Of a stretch of 64,000 nucleotides of DNA, positions 45,996 through 54,803 are shown piece by piece (the stretch's first letter is position 1; each line of letters starts with the position of its first letter). The position numbers were made by a program, and so were the translations under genes. Below the pieces are notes generated by a model. The model was given only the letters and a program-made list of their open reading frames with translations, had not been told where the DNA came from and did no database searches. The stretch comes from Hymenobacter crusticola (GTDB taxonomy: Bacteria; Bacteroidota; Bacteroidia; Cytophagales; Hymenobacteraceae). The stretch spans positions 33,415 through 97,414 of the forward strand of contig NZ_MTSE01000019.1 in assembly GCF_002154225.1 (NCBI RefSeq), read 5' to 3'.

Positions 45996-46811
45996 TTACT
46001 TTAGTTGACTCATGATTAATTGGTCCATCTGCTTGTCGGGCAGAATCCGTTTCAAGCATAATAAAAGCCGGGAGGCTAGTTGGGAAGTGGTATATCGTGC
46101 TTGGGGGCTTTTGGCTTCGATTCCTTTCTTGACCAGTTCCGCAATTACGAGGGGTTCGGCGACATTCTTCGAGAGCCGGGTAAATAACTGATGGGTTTTC
46201 GTCGTCAAGTCTTGGTAGGCGGTATGGCCCGACACTTTCAGCAGAATATCGGTGGCAACATTTCCCCATTCCGAACGGGTAGCGCCGGGCTCCACTACGA
46301 TGACGTCGATGCCGAATTCCTTCACTTCATTGCGCAGACTATCGCTCAAGGCTTCCAAGGCAAATTTGCTGGCGTGATACCACCCCCCGAGGGGAAACGC
46401 AATCTTACCGCCCACGGAGGAAATGTTCACAATCTTGCCGTAACGGTTTTCTCGCATCTTCGGCAACACCAGTTGGGCCAGGCGCATGGCCCCAAACACG
46501 TTTACTTCCAACTGGTAGCGGGCATCTTGCATGGGCAGATCTTCGATGGCTCCTTCCAAGCCAAAGCCGGCATTGTTGACCAAAATATCAACACTGCCTT
46601 CTGCTTCGACAATTTGATTGACGCATGCCACCACGCTTTCCTCGTTGGTGACATCCAGCGCCAAGGGGGTAATGCCGTAGCTTTTCAAGGCCTGCATATG
46701 GTCTGTTCGGCGCGCGCCCCCATACACGGTATAGCCATGTTGGGCAAGATAAATAGCCGTTGCTTTGCCAATTCCAGCCGAGGCTCCCGTTACTAATGCT
46801 GTCTTTTTCAT
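45996..46811 (-). CDS. Short-chain dehydrogenase/reductase
   Basis: A 271-residue classical SDR. The cofactor motif TGASAGIG lies at residues 8-15, NNAG at 79-82, and the catalytic set is Ser132, Tyr145 and Lys149 (GWYHASKFALE). The long C-terminal part with TRSEWGNVATDILLK resembles 17-beta-hydroxysteroid-dehydrogenase-like SDRs. NADP preference is suggested by the basic GGARRTDHM after the second strand. It is the first gene of an operon with an AraC regulator. The substrate is unknown. Confidence 0.93.
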   Translation of the reverse strand: MKKTALVTGASAGIGKATAIYLAQHGYTVYGGARRTDHMQALKSYGITPLALDVTNEESVVACVNQIVEAEGSVDILVNNAGFGLEGAIEDLPMQDARYQLEVNVFGAMRLAQLVLPKMRENRYGKIVNISSVGGKIAFPLGGWYHASKFALEALSDSLRNEVKEFGIDVIVVEPGATRSEWGNVATDILLKVSGHTAYQDLTTKTHQLFTRLSKNVAEPLVIAELVKKGIEAKSPQARYTTSQLASRLLLCLKRILPDKQMDQLIMSQLK

Positions 46812-46846
46812 GTGTGTAGGAGTTTTGTTGTGTAAAATCTACATTA

Positions 46847-46854
46847 CAAAGGTA
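46847..46854 (-). promoter_or_regulatory. Promoter -7 element for the SDR-AraC operon
   Basis: On the minus strand this reads TACCTTTG, a match to TAnnTTTG, about 36 bases upstream of the SDR start codon. No clear TTG element is seen at the usual distance. Confidence 0.5.
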
Positions 46855-47250
46855 CCGTCAGGCCTGCCGGGGCTGTTTTGTTGAAACGTCCAAGGTTGTG
46901 TGCTGAAAAGGTCAACTGACGAATAGTTTGCCGGCCCTGTACGGTCTGTTGCGCGTGCTTCCGCCCGTAGCGTCGCACCGATAGCTAGTGCTTACTTAGT
47001 AGTGCACCTAGAAATTAGCTTTCCAGTAGTGAAAATCACTCGGTGCTCCACGCTGCGGATTCAAACCCCACTACCTAGCTAGTAGCCCGTCGTGCTTCAC
47101 CCACCCCCCTCACGCCTGCGAAATTTCTTATGTGTTGAGCAGGCTGCCTATTATGAGCGCTACCACGTTGCTTCCAGTTCGAAACAACTTCCCCGCTTCT
47201 TCTACCTTCGCCTGAAGGGTCTACCGTTTCGGGGGTTCAATTCACTATTG
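46855..47250. other. Intergenic region before the LytS promoter
   Basis: No gene is recognisable. The open frame at 47092-47367 overlaps the repeat and promoter element and has no family resemblance. Confidence 0.45.
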
Positions 47251-47323
47251 CCCGGCTTCACCACAGCGTACCACGGCTTCACTGCACTATTATTGGACGG
47301 CGTCGGGCCTTTGCAGACTTTTG
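47251..47323 (+). promoter_or_regulatory. LytTR-type direct-repeat promoter upstream of the sensor kinase
   Basis: CGGCTTCAC occurs at 47253-47261 and again at 47274-47282, exactly 21 bases apart. A weaker third unit (GGGGTTCAA) lies another 21 bases upstream at 47232-47240. A -7-like GACTTTTG follows at 47316-47323, with TTG at 47293-47295 (20-base spacer). The same layout with identical spacing is found at 49633-49705. LytTR regulators such as ComE and AgrA bind paired 9-base repeats with 12-base gaps, i.e. a 21-base period. Confidence 0.65.
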
Positions 47324-47404
47324 AATTCGTTAGCCGCAAACGGCACCTAGGTTCTACGCCCTGGTGACACCGTAAAATCCTTGTGCTATGACTTCTTCAA
47401 CTGC

Positions 47405-48466
47405 ATGAATGCCTCTACTCAGCCTCTGGCGGCTCCTCGGGTCGTGGACTCAGTTTCTCCGTGGCTAGCGCAGGAGCCCCGGCTGCGCTGGCTAGGTATC
47501 GTGACCGTGAGCTTGCTGCTAACCGTTACGATGCGCAAGGCGGACACACTTGCCTTTTGGCAAGACTTCCTAAGTCATTTCGTGGTGACGGCCCTGTATT
47601 GGCAAGGGAATGTGGCTATTTTCATTTTTCTGCGCCGCCGATTGCCCGGCTACAAACTGACGGTGCGGCGGGTCGTGCTGCACGTGCTGCTAGGCAGCGG
47701 CTTTGTGATGGTCGCGACGCTGTTTAATGCGTGGCTGGAAGTTCGCTTCGAGGAACCGGGTGCCGCTTTTATGCCTACCTACTGGGGCAACCTGCGCTTC
47801 AGCTTACTCACAACCTTGCTGATCACCAACGTGTACGAAAGCGTCTATTTCTTTCAGGAATGGCGCAACTACTTTATGCGCGCGGCGGCCCTGGAGCGCG
47901 AAAATGCCATTAGCCGCCTCGAGGCGCTCAAGCAGCAAGTGGATCCGCACTTTCTCTTTAACAGTCTCAATACGATGGCCGCCCTCATCGGCGAGAACGA
48001 GCCGGCCCAAGAGTTTTTGGGCGCCTTGGCCAACGTGTACCGCTACATCTTGCTGAGCAAAAAGAGCACGACCGTTTCTCTGAGCGAAGAAATGACCTTC
48101 GTGGAGGCGTACGTGTATTTAAACGCCATACGCTTTGGGAAAAAGATTCAAGTACTGAAGGAAATAGACCCGGCTGCGCTGCAACTGCGCGTGCCGCCCG
48201 TAGCCGTGCAGATGCTGATTGAAAACGCCATCAAGCACAATGCTATTAATAGTCGCTTTCCGCTCCGTATCATGATTCGGGCAACCGAGCAGGCCCTGAG
48301 CGTGACCAATACCATGCACCAGAAAACGGTTCTGGAGAAAAGCACCCGGCAAGGGCTGCAAAACATCGTCAGCCGGTTTCAGCTGCTGACGGACCGTCCA
48401 GTACTTATCGACAACCGGGGCAGCGAATTTGAAGTTGTCCTCCCCTTGCTCACCCATCCGGAATGA
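47405..48466 (+). CDS. LytS/YehU-type sensor histidine kinase
   Basis: A 353-residue membrane kinase from the ATG at 47405. The N-terminal half has four membrane helices (WLGIVTVSLLLTVTM, FVVTALYWQGNVAIFIFL, VLLGSGFVMVATLF, LLTTLLITNVYESVYFF). The His_kinase domain has its phosphoacceptor at His182 (VDPHFLFNSLNTMAALIGE). The ATPase domain has the N-box VQMLIENAIKHN and a G-box-like RQGLQNIVSRF. It overlaps the response regulator by 4 bases (ATGA). Upstream lies the 21-base-spaced repeat promoter, so the pair is probably autoregulated. Confidence 0.93.
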   Translation: MNASTQPLAAPRVVDSVSPWLAQEPRLRWLGIVTVSLLLTVTMRKADTLAFWQDFLSHFVVTALYWQGNVAIFIFLRRRLPGYKLTVRRVVLHVLLGSGFVMVATLFNAWLEVRFEEPGAAFMPTYWGNLRFSLLTTLLITNVYESVYFFQEWRNYFMRAAALERENAISRLEALKQQVDPHFLFNSLNTMAALIGENEPAQEFLGALANVYRYILLSKKSTTVSLSEEMTFVEAYVYLNAIRFGKKIQVLKEIDPAALQLRVPPVAVQMLIENAIKHNAINSRFPLRIMIRATEQALSVTNTMHQKTVLEKSTRQGLQNIVSRFQLLTDRPVLIDNRGSEFEVVLPLLTHPE

Positions 48467-49245
48467 AAACCATCATCATCGAAGACGAAGACCTAGCTGC
48501 TCAGCATCTGCAAAGCCTGCTGCGCAAGCACCCGGCCGTAGAAATAGAGGCCGTACTGCCCAGCGTGGCCGAGGCCGTGGACTGGCTGCTGAACAACCCC
48601 GCCCCGGAGTTGATTTTCGCCGATATTCAGTTGGATGATGGCTTGAGCTTCGAAATATTCGACGCGGTGCCTGTGCGCAGTCCCATCATTTTCACGACCA
48701 GCTTCGACGAGTATGCCCTGCAATCTTTCGCGCTGCTCAGCCTGGACTATCTGCTCAAGCCCATTCAGGCGGCCGACATTGCGCGGGCCCTGGAAAAGCA
48801 CACCTACTGGCTGAGCAAGGCCACCACCCAGGAGAAAGTGCAGGACAGCGACGCGCAACTCCTGAAAATGCAGCAGCTCCTGGAGCAGCTCGCCCCCACT
48901 CAGTCCCGCTATCGGCACCGGCTGCTGGTCACGGCCGGCGAGGAGCTGCTGCCGGTAGCCGTAGACGATATTGCCTACTTCTACACCCTACACGATATCG
49001 TGTACCTCGTGCGCCACGACGGGCGCAAGTTTCCCCTGGAAAACAAGTTGGAGCAGCTGGAAAAGCAAATCGACCCCGCGTTATTCTTTCGCCTGAACCG
49101 GCAGTACCTAGCCTCGCTCAAAGCTATTGACCGGATTTACAGCTATTTCGCGGGCAAGCTGAAAATTGACTTGCTGCCGCCGCGCCAGGAGGAAGTTCTG
49201 GTCAGCCGCGACCGGGTCCCCCTGTTCAAGCGCTGGTTGCAGTAG
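48463..49245 (+). CDS. LytTR-type response regulator
   Basis: A 260-residue regulator. The receiver domain (1-120) has the phosphoacceptor Asp54 (IFADIQLDDG). The LytTR DNA-binding domain (about 145-258) contains LLPVAVDDIAYFYTLHDIVY and FFRLNRQYLASLKAIDRIYSY. Translation is coupled to the kinase gene through the ATGA overlap. It is the best candidate to bind the repeats at 47251-47282 and 49633-49664, and thereby to control its own operon and the outer-membrane barrel gene at 49805. Confidence 0.94.
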   Translation: MKTIIIEDEDLAAQHLQSLLRKHPAVEIEAVLPSVAEAVDWLLNNPAPELIFADIQLDDGLSFEIFDAVPVRSPIIFTTSFDEYALQSFALLSLDYLLKPIQAADIARALEKHTYWLSKATTQEKVQDSDAQLLKMQQLLEQLAPTQSRYRHRLLVTAGEELLPVAVDDIAYFYTLHDIVYLVRHDGRKFPLENKLEQLEKQIDPALFFRLNRQYLASLKAIDRIYSYFAGKLKIDLLPPRQEEVLVSRDRVPLFKRWLQ

Positions 49246-49632
49246 TTGGTCTTCAGATTCGCTGTACCGGATGCAATTAGAACCTTACCCGGCGGCATTC
49301 CCTCTTATTTTTTTGGACTAAGTAATAGGAGCTGTCTTTTAGAAGCCTAGGCTTGGCTGTGGATCACCGAACCATCGGGATGCCGCAGTTGGGCCTAGGC
49401 TTCTTGTATTAGCGCCTGAATTGAAGATGCGTCCATGCTTGGGCACGTGCTGGGGTCTAATACAGCTAGGGAAGAAGGCATGTGTTTATCGCTTGGGTTT
49501 GCCGAAAAAGGGCGCAGTGCCGAATGCGGGTCGCTAGTGAGGGCGGCCAAGGTAAAGCTGGTTCGGGCCCTAAATGCGACCTGACTACTCGGCTATTATT
49601 CCTCACCGAGGAGTAGCCGTCGGCGCGTTTCT
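49246..49632. other. Intergenic region
   Basis: No gene is recognisable. AAGCCTAGGCTTGG at about 49343-49356 and AGCCCAGGC-like bases nearby could form a small hairpin after the regulator gene, but the evidence is weak. Confidence 0.4.
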
Positions 49633-49705
49633 CCCGGCTTTACTGCGGCGGAGCCCGGCTTCACCGCAGTATTTAAAAATAGGCATACCCTGGGCTCTTC
49701 CTTTG
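49633..49705 (+). promoter_or_regulatory. LytTR-type direct-repeat promoter upstream of the outer-membrane barrel gene
   Basis: CGGCTTTAC at 49635-49643 and CGGCTTCAC at 49656-49664 are exactly 21 bases apart, each within a longer match (CCCGGCTTTACTGCGG and CCCGGCTTCACCGCAG). A -7-like TTCCTTTG ends at 49705. The distance from first repeat to TTTGAAT is 69 bases here and also 69 bases at 47251-47323. This is strong evidence for a shared regulator. Confidence 0.65.
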
Positions 49706-49804
49706 AATCAGCAACACGGCTAGGTAGCATTTCTGCCCTCGCTTGCTGCCTGAGCGAACCGGTGAGTGCCGATTCGTGGATTCACCCCTTAATCGAACAA
49801 GCCC

Positions 49805-50725
49805 ATGTTTACTTCGCTCCGTTCCCAGTTGCTCGGCACTTTTGCTGCGGTCGCCCTAGCTTTTCCGCAGGCAAGCTGGGCGCAAGGCTATCAGGAAGGC
49901 GTTAATGTCAGCTCCGAGTATATGCCGCTTTCTATCAAAGACGCAGAGGGCAAGCAGCATGAGTTCCGCGCCAGCATCAGCCGGTTCAATATGGGGATAC
50001 CCTACTTCCTCAAGCAAGACAAGTCGCAGTACCTGATTCTGGGAGTGCAAAGCGAAGCGTACTCGTTTCACGGCACCCGGCCCGGCTTCCATGTGAACAA
50101 CCTTTATTCGGTGACTCCTACGCTGGGGTACAACCGCCGCCTCTCGGACAAGCTGCGGATGGATGCCATTTTCTTGCCCACGCTGAGCTCGGATTTCCAG
50201 CGCATCAAAGGCGCGGACGTTCTGTTCGGCGGCATCTTGCGGGGCGTCTACCAAGTGAAACCCAACTTTGCCCTTCGCGGCTCTTTGGGCTACCGCGAGC
50301 AGCATTACGGCGCGCTCTATATCGTGCAAGTGGGGCTAGACTGGCAAGTTTCGGAGAAGGTGCGCATTTTCGGTGACGCCCCGACCAGCCTGACCATCAA
50401 CTACACGCACAACCCTAGGTTGAGCACCGGCTTCGACCTGCTGGCGGGCAACAGCAGCTACCGCTTGGCGCAGCAGAACCAGTACGTGCGCTACTCCTTT
50501 GCCACGCCGGGGGTATTTGCCGAGTACAATATCAAACCCGGCCTCGCCTTGCGCGCCAAAGTAGGCTACTCGCTTATCCGCAACCTAGAGGTGTTCAACG
50601 AAACCGATAAAGCCGACAACGTGGACTTCGTTGTGCTCGGGAATGAACCCAAGCCCATCAGTCCGGAGATTGAGAAGGGCTTGGTTTTCCGCCTCGCCCT
50701 GAGCTACCGCGTCTTCACTAAGTAG
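49805..50725 (+). CDS. Outer-membrane beta-barrel protein (DUF6268-like)
   Basis: A 306-residue protein with a signal peptide (LLGTFAAVALAFPQASWAQG) and an alternating beta-strand pattern throughout, ending in FRLALSYRVFTK. Blocks such as NLYSVTPTLGYNRRLSDKLRM and DVLFGGILRGVYQVKPNFALRG resemble the DUF6268 outer-membrane family. Function is unknown. Its promoter has the same direct-repeat architecture as the LytS/LytTR operon just upstream, so it is a predicted target of that two-component system. Confidence 0.75.
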   Translation: MFTSLRSQLLGTFAAVALAFPQASWAQGYQEGVNVSSEYMPLSIKDAEGKQHEFRASISRFNMGIPYFLKQDKSQYLILGVQSEAYSFHGTRPGFHVNNLYSVTPTLGYNRRLSDKLRMDAIFLPTLSSDFQRIKGADVLFGGILRGVYQVKPNFALRGSLGYREQHYGALYIVQVGLDWQVSEKVRIFGDAPTSLTINYTHNPRLSTGFDLLAGNSSYRLAQQNQYVRYSFATPGVFAEYNIKPGLALRAKVGYSLIRNLEVFNETDKADNVDFVVLGNEPKPISPEIEKGLVFRLALSYRVFTK

Positions 50726-50963
50726 CGCGGTTTAGCGGCGAGGTAACTCACCCGGCCACCTGGCCTCGACTTCCCTTTCATACGCCACCCGCTCTGCAGT
50801 CCTGCCGCTTGCCCTGGCTTCACCAGGTTGTGTCAGCACCAGGTTAGCGGCGCGCTGTGCTCGAAAGCCTAATTATTCCCTGCCCACTGACGCATGTACT
50901 CCCTCCGCCACTACGCGCTAGGCTGGAATCAACTTTCTCAATAACCCTTAACAACAACTCTTT

Positions 50964-52121
50964 ATGAAAACCCTTTGGATGATCCTTGGACTGCTTGGCA
51001 GCCTGATATTGCAGGCCTCGGCCGCTGATGTAGCTCCTCTGCGCGAGGCCATTAGCCTAGCCCGTTATGCTGGCACTGATGGACGGATTCATACCCTAGC
51101 TGTGCTCGAGGACGATGGACAGGCCGTAAGTGGTGTAGACCTCAGCCAACTACTCAACCGCTACGACGCCTATTCCCTGGATGTGCTGCTAGGCTACTCG
51201 CACGAAGATTTAACCCGCCGCATCGAAGCAGAAAATTCCCGCGTTAAGCGCGCCTACACCGACCTACTGCCGGCTGTAGCGGGCAGCCACCACCCCGCAC
51301 TCGGCATTAACTACACCGAGCATGGCCGCGAAGCCCGCATGACCGAGCCCTTTCTGTTTCCGAAAATGGTAGCTACCAGCGCCGCCGTGCACCAGCTCAC
51401 CTACCAACCGGAGTGGCTGCTGGACTATGAAGTAGAGCTAGGCGTGGTCTTCGACCGCACCATCATGGCCACCACATCACTGGATGAAGTCCGGGTGGGT
51501 TTCCTGGTTATCAATGATTTCACGGACCGCGCCTCCCTCATGCGCCACATCAACACCAAAAACCTCGGGAGCGGCGCGGGCTTTTCCGACGCCAAAAGCC
51601 TGCCTAACTTCTTTCCAACCGGTCCCTACGTGGTGGTGCCCCGCCAGTGGCGCACCTTTTATCAAGACTTAGAGCTGCAGTTGACTGTTAATGGCCAGCC
51701 GCGGCAGCAGGAGAAGGCAGAGAACATGGTCTGGAAGCTGGATAAGATTGTTGCCGAGGTAGTCGCTACCCAAGGCCAGAAGCGCTGGGAAAGCCACCAC
51801 CAGCCTGCCGCGCTCTTCGACGGCGATGGTATTCCCAAAGGAGCCGTGCTGCTAACTGGTACCCCCAGCGGCGTAGCCTTCAATGCGCCGGGCGGCGGCT
51901 TCATCGCCGGGGCCATCACCAAATCCATCTTCACCTTCAGTTGGTTGCGGGGGCAGTCGCCTATTGCCTATATGAAAGAGCGCCATATCCAAGCACAGCG
52001 CCGCAAACCACTTTACCTCCAGCCGGGCGACGTAGTGGTGACTTCCGTCTCAAAGCTAGGTCACATCACAACCACCATCCAGCCGACAACCGCAACGGCC
52101 CGCCAGACTAAACGCCCCTAA
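50964..52121 (+). CDS. Exported fumarylacetoacetate hydrolase family protein
   Basis: A 385-residue member of the FAH family, enzymes that hydrolyse or decarboxylate acylpyruvates and related 2-oxo acids using a divalent metal. Metal-ligand glutamates lie in WLLDYEVELGVVF, and VGFLVINDFTDRASL, SGAGFSDAKSLPNFFPTGPY and GAVLLTGTPSGVAFNAPGG fit the family core. Unusually it starts with a clear signal peptide (MKTLWMILGLLGSLILQASA, cleavage near residue 21), which implies a periplasmic or secreted location, whereas most FAH proteins are cytoplasmic. It stands alone. Confidence 0.85.
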   Translation: MKTLWMILGLLGSLILQASAADVAPLREAISLARYAGTDGRIHTLAVLEDDGQAVSGVDLSQLLNRYDAYSLDVLLGYSHEDLTRRIEAENSRVKRAYTDLLPAVAGSHHPALGINYTEHGREARMTEPFLFPKMVATSAAVHQLTYQPEWLLDYEVELGVVFDRTIMATTSLDEVRVGFLVINDFTDRASLMRHINTKNLGSGAGFSDAKSLPNFFPTGPYVVVPRQWRTFYQDLELQLTVNGQPRQQEKAENMVWKLDKIVAEVVATQGQKRWESHHQPAALFDGDGIPKGAVLLTGTPSGVAFNAPGGGFIAGAITKSIFTFSWLRGQSPIAYMKERHIQAQRRKPLYLQPGDVVVTSVSKLGHITTTIQPTTATARQTKRP

Positions 52122-52619
52122 GTGTTGGATTAGTAGGAACTTGGAGCAATGAGTTCAGCAGGAGAATCCTTTAAATGACCAATGAAACTCCTGTTACAAA
52201 CACCATCAGTCCGCACTCTAATGGAACAAGAGCCGCTTTCTAGCGGAATGGTTCAGGAGAACGACCGTTTTCTTGAACTTAGCAAATGATAAACGAGTGA
52301 AGCAAGGTGTTTGCTCATTTTGACTCCTGCCATTGCTGGGCTGCTGTTTTATGCCGCTTGACGGTATACCTTAATACGCCAGCAAGCGGTTCACAAAGTC
52401 ATCAGCAGGTTATCTGCTTGGCCGCCCTAACTATAAAGTGCTAACGTTCAAGCAAGACATAAGCTATCTTTTTCCACGAGCCGGGCCATAAGCTGTACTT
52501 GGCTACGGCCTGCAGCCGAACGGCGGGGGTGCGTCGTCCGCCTTCCTTGGCAACGATGCGCCCTCGCCGTTGTCCCGTGACCAACCGGGAACTGAAAGCT
52601 AGTTTCGCAGTGGGCGGAA
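52122..52619. other. Intergenic region
   Basis: About 500 bases between two convergent genes. I see no gene, repeat or clear terminator. The long minus-strand frame entering from 52798 is an alternative frame of the DUF1330-like gene. Confidence 0.45.
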
Positions 52620-53105
52620 TCAGTAAATCGTCTCTTGGGCCATGAGCCCGCGTCGGTAGCCGGTGTCGGTCGCGGCTGGGGTGGCTGGGGCGCCCGGGCG
52701 GGTGAGCAGCAGCAGGCGCCAGTCCGCCAGTGCAGCCCGGCGGATGGGCGCCACGTGACGGGTATACACGTCACTTTCCACCCAGCGGCGGAAAACACCT
52801 AGGTTCCGGTATTCGACTAGGGCGACGGCGTCCCACTGCTCGCCGGGTAGTCCGGCTAGTTGCGCCTGGGCCGCGCCGTGGAAGACGATGGTGAACGCGG
52901 CCGGGTCGTTGTACTGCATAAAGGCATCAATGTACGCCTGGTACGCTTGCTGGCCGGTCCGTGGCGGCTGGGCGGCCGGGTCATCGTAGGCGGCTTGGGC
53001 GCGGTAACGCAGCAGATTGAGCATCACCACGGGTTGATTGGCGGACAAGGTGGCCGCGGCGGCCAGCAGCGTGTCAAAACGCAGGTCGGGAGGGGTGTCT
53101 AGCAT
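52620..53105 (-). CDS. DUF1330/NIPSNAP-like dimeric alpha-beta barrel protein
   Basis: A 161-residue protein from the ATG at 53105 (the frame is open further to 53153). NQPVVMLNLLRYRAQAAY, QAYQAYIDAFMQYNDPA and WDAVALVEYRNLGVFRRWVE fit DUF1330-like ferredoxin-fold proteins. No catalytic motif is defined for this family. It lies 81 bases downstream of the Crp/Fnr regulator gene on the same strand, and probably belongs to the same operon or regulon. Confidence 0.7.
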   Translation of the reverse strand: MLDTPPDLRFDTLLAAAATLSANQPVVMLNLLRYRAQAAYDDPAAQPPRTGQQAYQAYIDAFMQYNDPAAFTIVFHGAAQAQLAGLPGEQWDAVALVEYRNLGVFRRWVESDVYTRHVAPIRRAALADWRLLLLTRPGAPATPAATDTGYRRGLMAQETIY

Positions 53106-53186
53106 GGTAAGAAGCAGGGGTAAGAAGACCAGTAAAAACAGGCTGCAAAGCACGCCTCCTACCTGCTACTATCTCCTTAAACTACT

Positions 53187-53774
53187 TTAAGAACGCGCCG
53201 GCGGCGTATGCTTGCGGCGCAGCATGCTCAAAAACTCCGGCGTGATGCCTAGGTACGCCGCAATGTGCTTTTGCGCCACGCGGTGCAGCAGACGCGGGTA
53301 CTGCCGATGGAAGCGCAGAAAGCGGGCCTCGGCAGTGAGGCGCAGCATCGCCACTAGCCGGCGCTCGAGCAGCTGGTAGCCTTTTTGGGCCAGCAGCCGA
53401 AAGAAGCGCTCAAACGGGGGCACGTGGGTGCACAGCTGCTCCAAGTCGTGCAGGCTCAGCGAGAACAGGCTAGTCGCTTCCAAGGCTTGCAAGGACAGCG
53501 TAGCCCGGCCGCCGTCAAAAAAGCTGGCCGAGTCGGTGCACCACCATCCTTCGGTGGAAAAGGCGAGGTTGTGTTCTCGGCCGTGGGCATCGGTGGTATA
53601 GGTGCGGACGCAGCCGCTTACCACAAACCAGAGACAGGTCGCCCGCTCGCCCGACACCAGCAGGTGGTCCCCACTGGCTACCTGCTGCGTGCTCAGCAGC
53701 TGGGTGAAGCAGGTGGCCTCCTCGGGCGTTAGGATGATGTCGCGGGCTACGTTGTCGAGGATGGGCTGGTACAT
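53187..53774 (-). CDS. Crp/Fnr family transcriptional regulator
   Basis: A 195-residue regulator typical of Bacteroidota Crp-like proteins. The N-terminal cyclic-nucleotide-binding-like domain includes VASGDHLLVSGERATCLWFV and CVRTYTTDAHGREHNLAFST. The C-terminal winged helix ends with RVAQKHIAAYLGITPEFLSMLRRK. The residues that bind cAMP in E. coli Crp are not conserved in an obvious way, so the ligand is unknown. It is upstream of the DUF1330-like gene. Confidence 0.9.
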   Translation of the reverse strand: MYQPILDNVARDIILTPEEATCFTQLLSTQQVASGDHLLVSGERATCLWFVVSGCVRTYTTDAHGREHNLAFSTEGWWCTDSASFFDGGRATLSLQALEATSLFSLSLHDLEQLCTHVPPFERFFRLLAQKGYQLLERRLVAMLRLTAEARFLRFHRQYPRLLHRVAQKHIAAYLGITPEFLSMLRRKHTPPARS

Positions 53775-54221
53775 AGGTAAGTGGGAGGCTTTAGGAACGA
53801 GTGCCGGCAGCGAACAACCGGCACCCGAGCAATAGCGGTAACTCTACCGGCTGCGGGCCGTTGCGCTGGTGCGCTTCCTGGAAAAGAAATCTGCTCTAAA
53901 TGGGAGTCGGGTTTCGAGGAGTAGCCAGGGTTAGCGCTTTCCCCCAAACCGCCTACGCTAGCTGCTTGTTGCGGGGCAAGAGAGGGGCTGAAAGGCTGTT
54001 CTGTGCGCTATCCTGACTAGGGCAGGCCGTACACCTTCGACTAGGCCCGCCTATCGGCGGCAGATCAACCCTGCCGTTGCGTATACTAACAGCTTTTCAT
54101 CACGAATCTGTCAGAAGACATCCCCTGGAACGGAGCCTAGGTTACCGCTGACCAATTCAAAGGGGACGCTTGCTGAAACGATAGGCGGATGAAAATGCGT
54201 GCCTGTTCAGTCGAGCGCTCA
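53775..54221. other. Intergenic region
   Basis: About 450 bases with no gene that I can recognise on either strand. Confidence 0.45.
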
Positions 54222-54590
54222 TTAGACAGGCGACGCCGTCGTGCCTGATCGAGGCTTGCCCACAATAGTTTGATGATGCGTCATTCCCCATTCACTTAAG
54301 GCCCCTATCACCGTTTGCAGGGTGCGGCAATAGGCGGTGGCGGCGTATTCCACGGTGATAGGACGTGTGTTGCAGACTGTGCGAGTTATTAGCTGGTGCT
54401 GCTCCAGCTCTTGCAATTCTTTGGAGAGAATGCGCGGCGAAATGCCGATTTCGCGGCCCAGTTCTTTGAAGCGGTAGGTGCGCTCGAGCAGAGCCGACAG
54501 AATCACGAGTTTCCATTTGCCCCCAATGACGTCGAGCGTATCGGCCACGGCGCGGTGCGTGGAGCGGCAGGTACTAGCAGAGGTGCTCAT
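54222..54590 (-). CDS. HxlR family transcriptional regulator
   Basis: A 122-residue winged-helix regulator from the ATG at 54590. CRSTHRAVADTLDVIGGKWK begins with the conserved Cys and the IGGKWKLVIL motif, and RFKELGREIGISPRILSKEL is the recognition region of HxlR proteins. The frame runs on to 54692 but the added residues do not fit. It is divergent from the alpha/beta hydrolase gene at 54804 with 213 bases between, and probably regulates it in response to an electrophile or redox signal. Confidence 0.92.
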   Translation of the reverse strand: MSTSASTCRSTHRAVADTLDVIGGKWKLVILSALLERTYRFKELGREIGISPRILSKELQELEQHQLITRTVCNTRPITVEYAATAYCRTLQTVIGALSEWGMTHHQTIVGKPRSGTTASPV

Positions 54591-54803
54591 TTGGCAAAGG
54601 TATTCTATTTGTAACCGGTATCCTTTAGATAACCGATAACAAAAGGGCCAGTGCGTGCTGCTACTTTTGGGCTCGAAAAATAGCTCACTCAATCTGTTGC
54701 CAGCGTACCCGCCGACGAGCTGAAAGAACGGCTCCGCTCTCTTGTCGGGTGGCGCCGAACTGCTTCAGCAGGGCACGCAAAAACTAGCGGTAACTTACTT
54801 TCT

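Noticed and set aside
47092..47367. 91-codon frame before the sensor kinase
   Set aside because: It covers the direct-repeat promoter and has no recognisable features.
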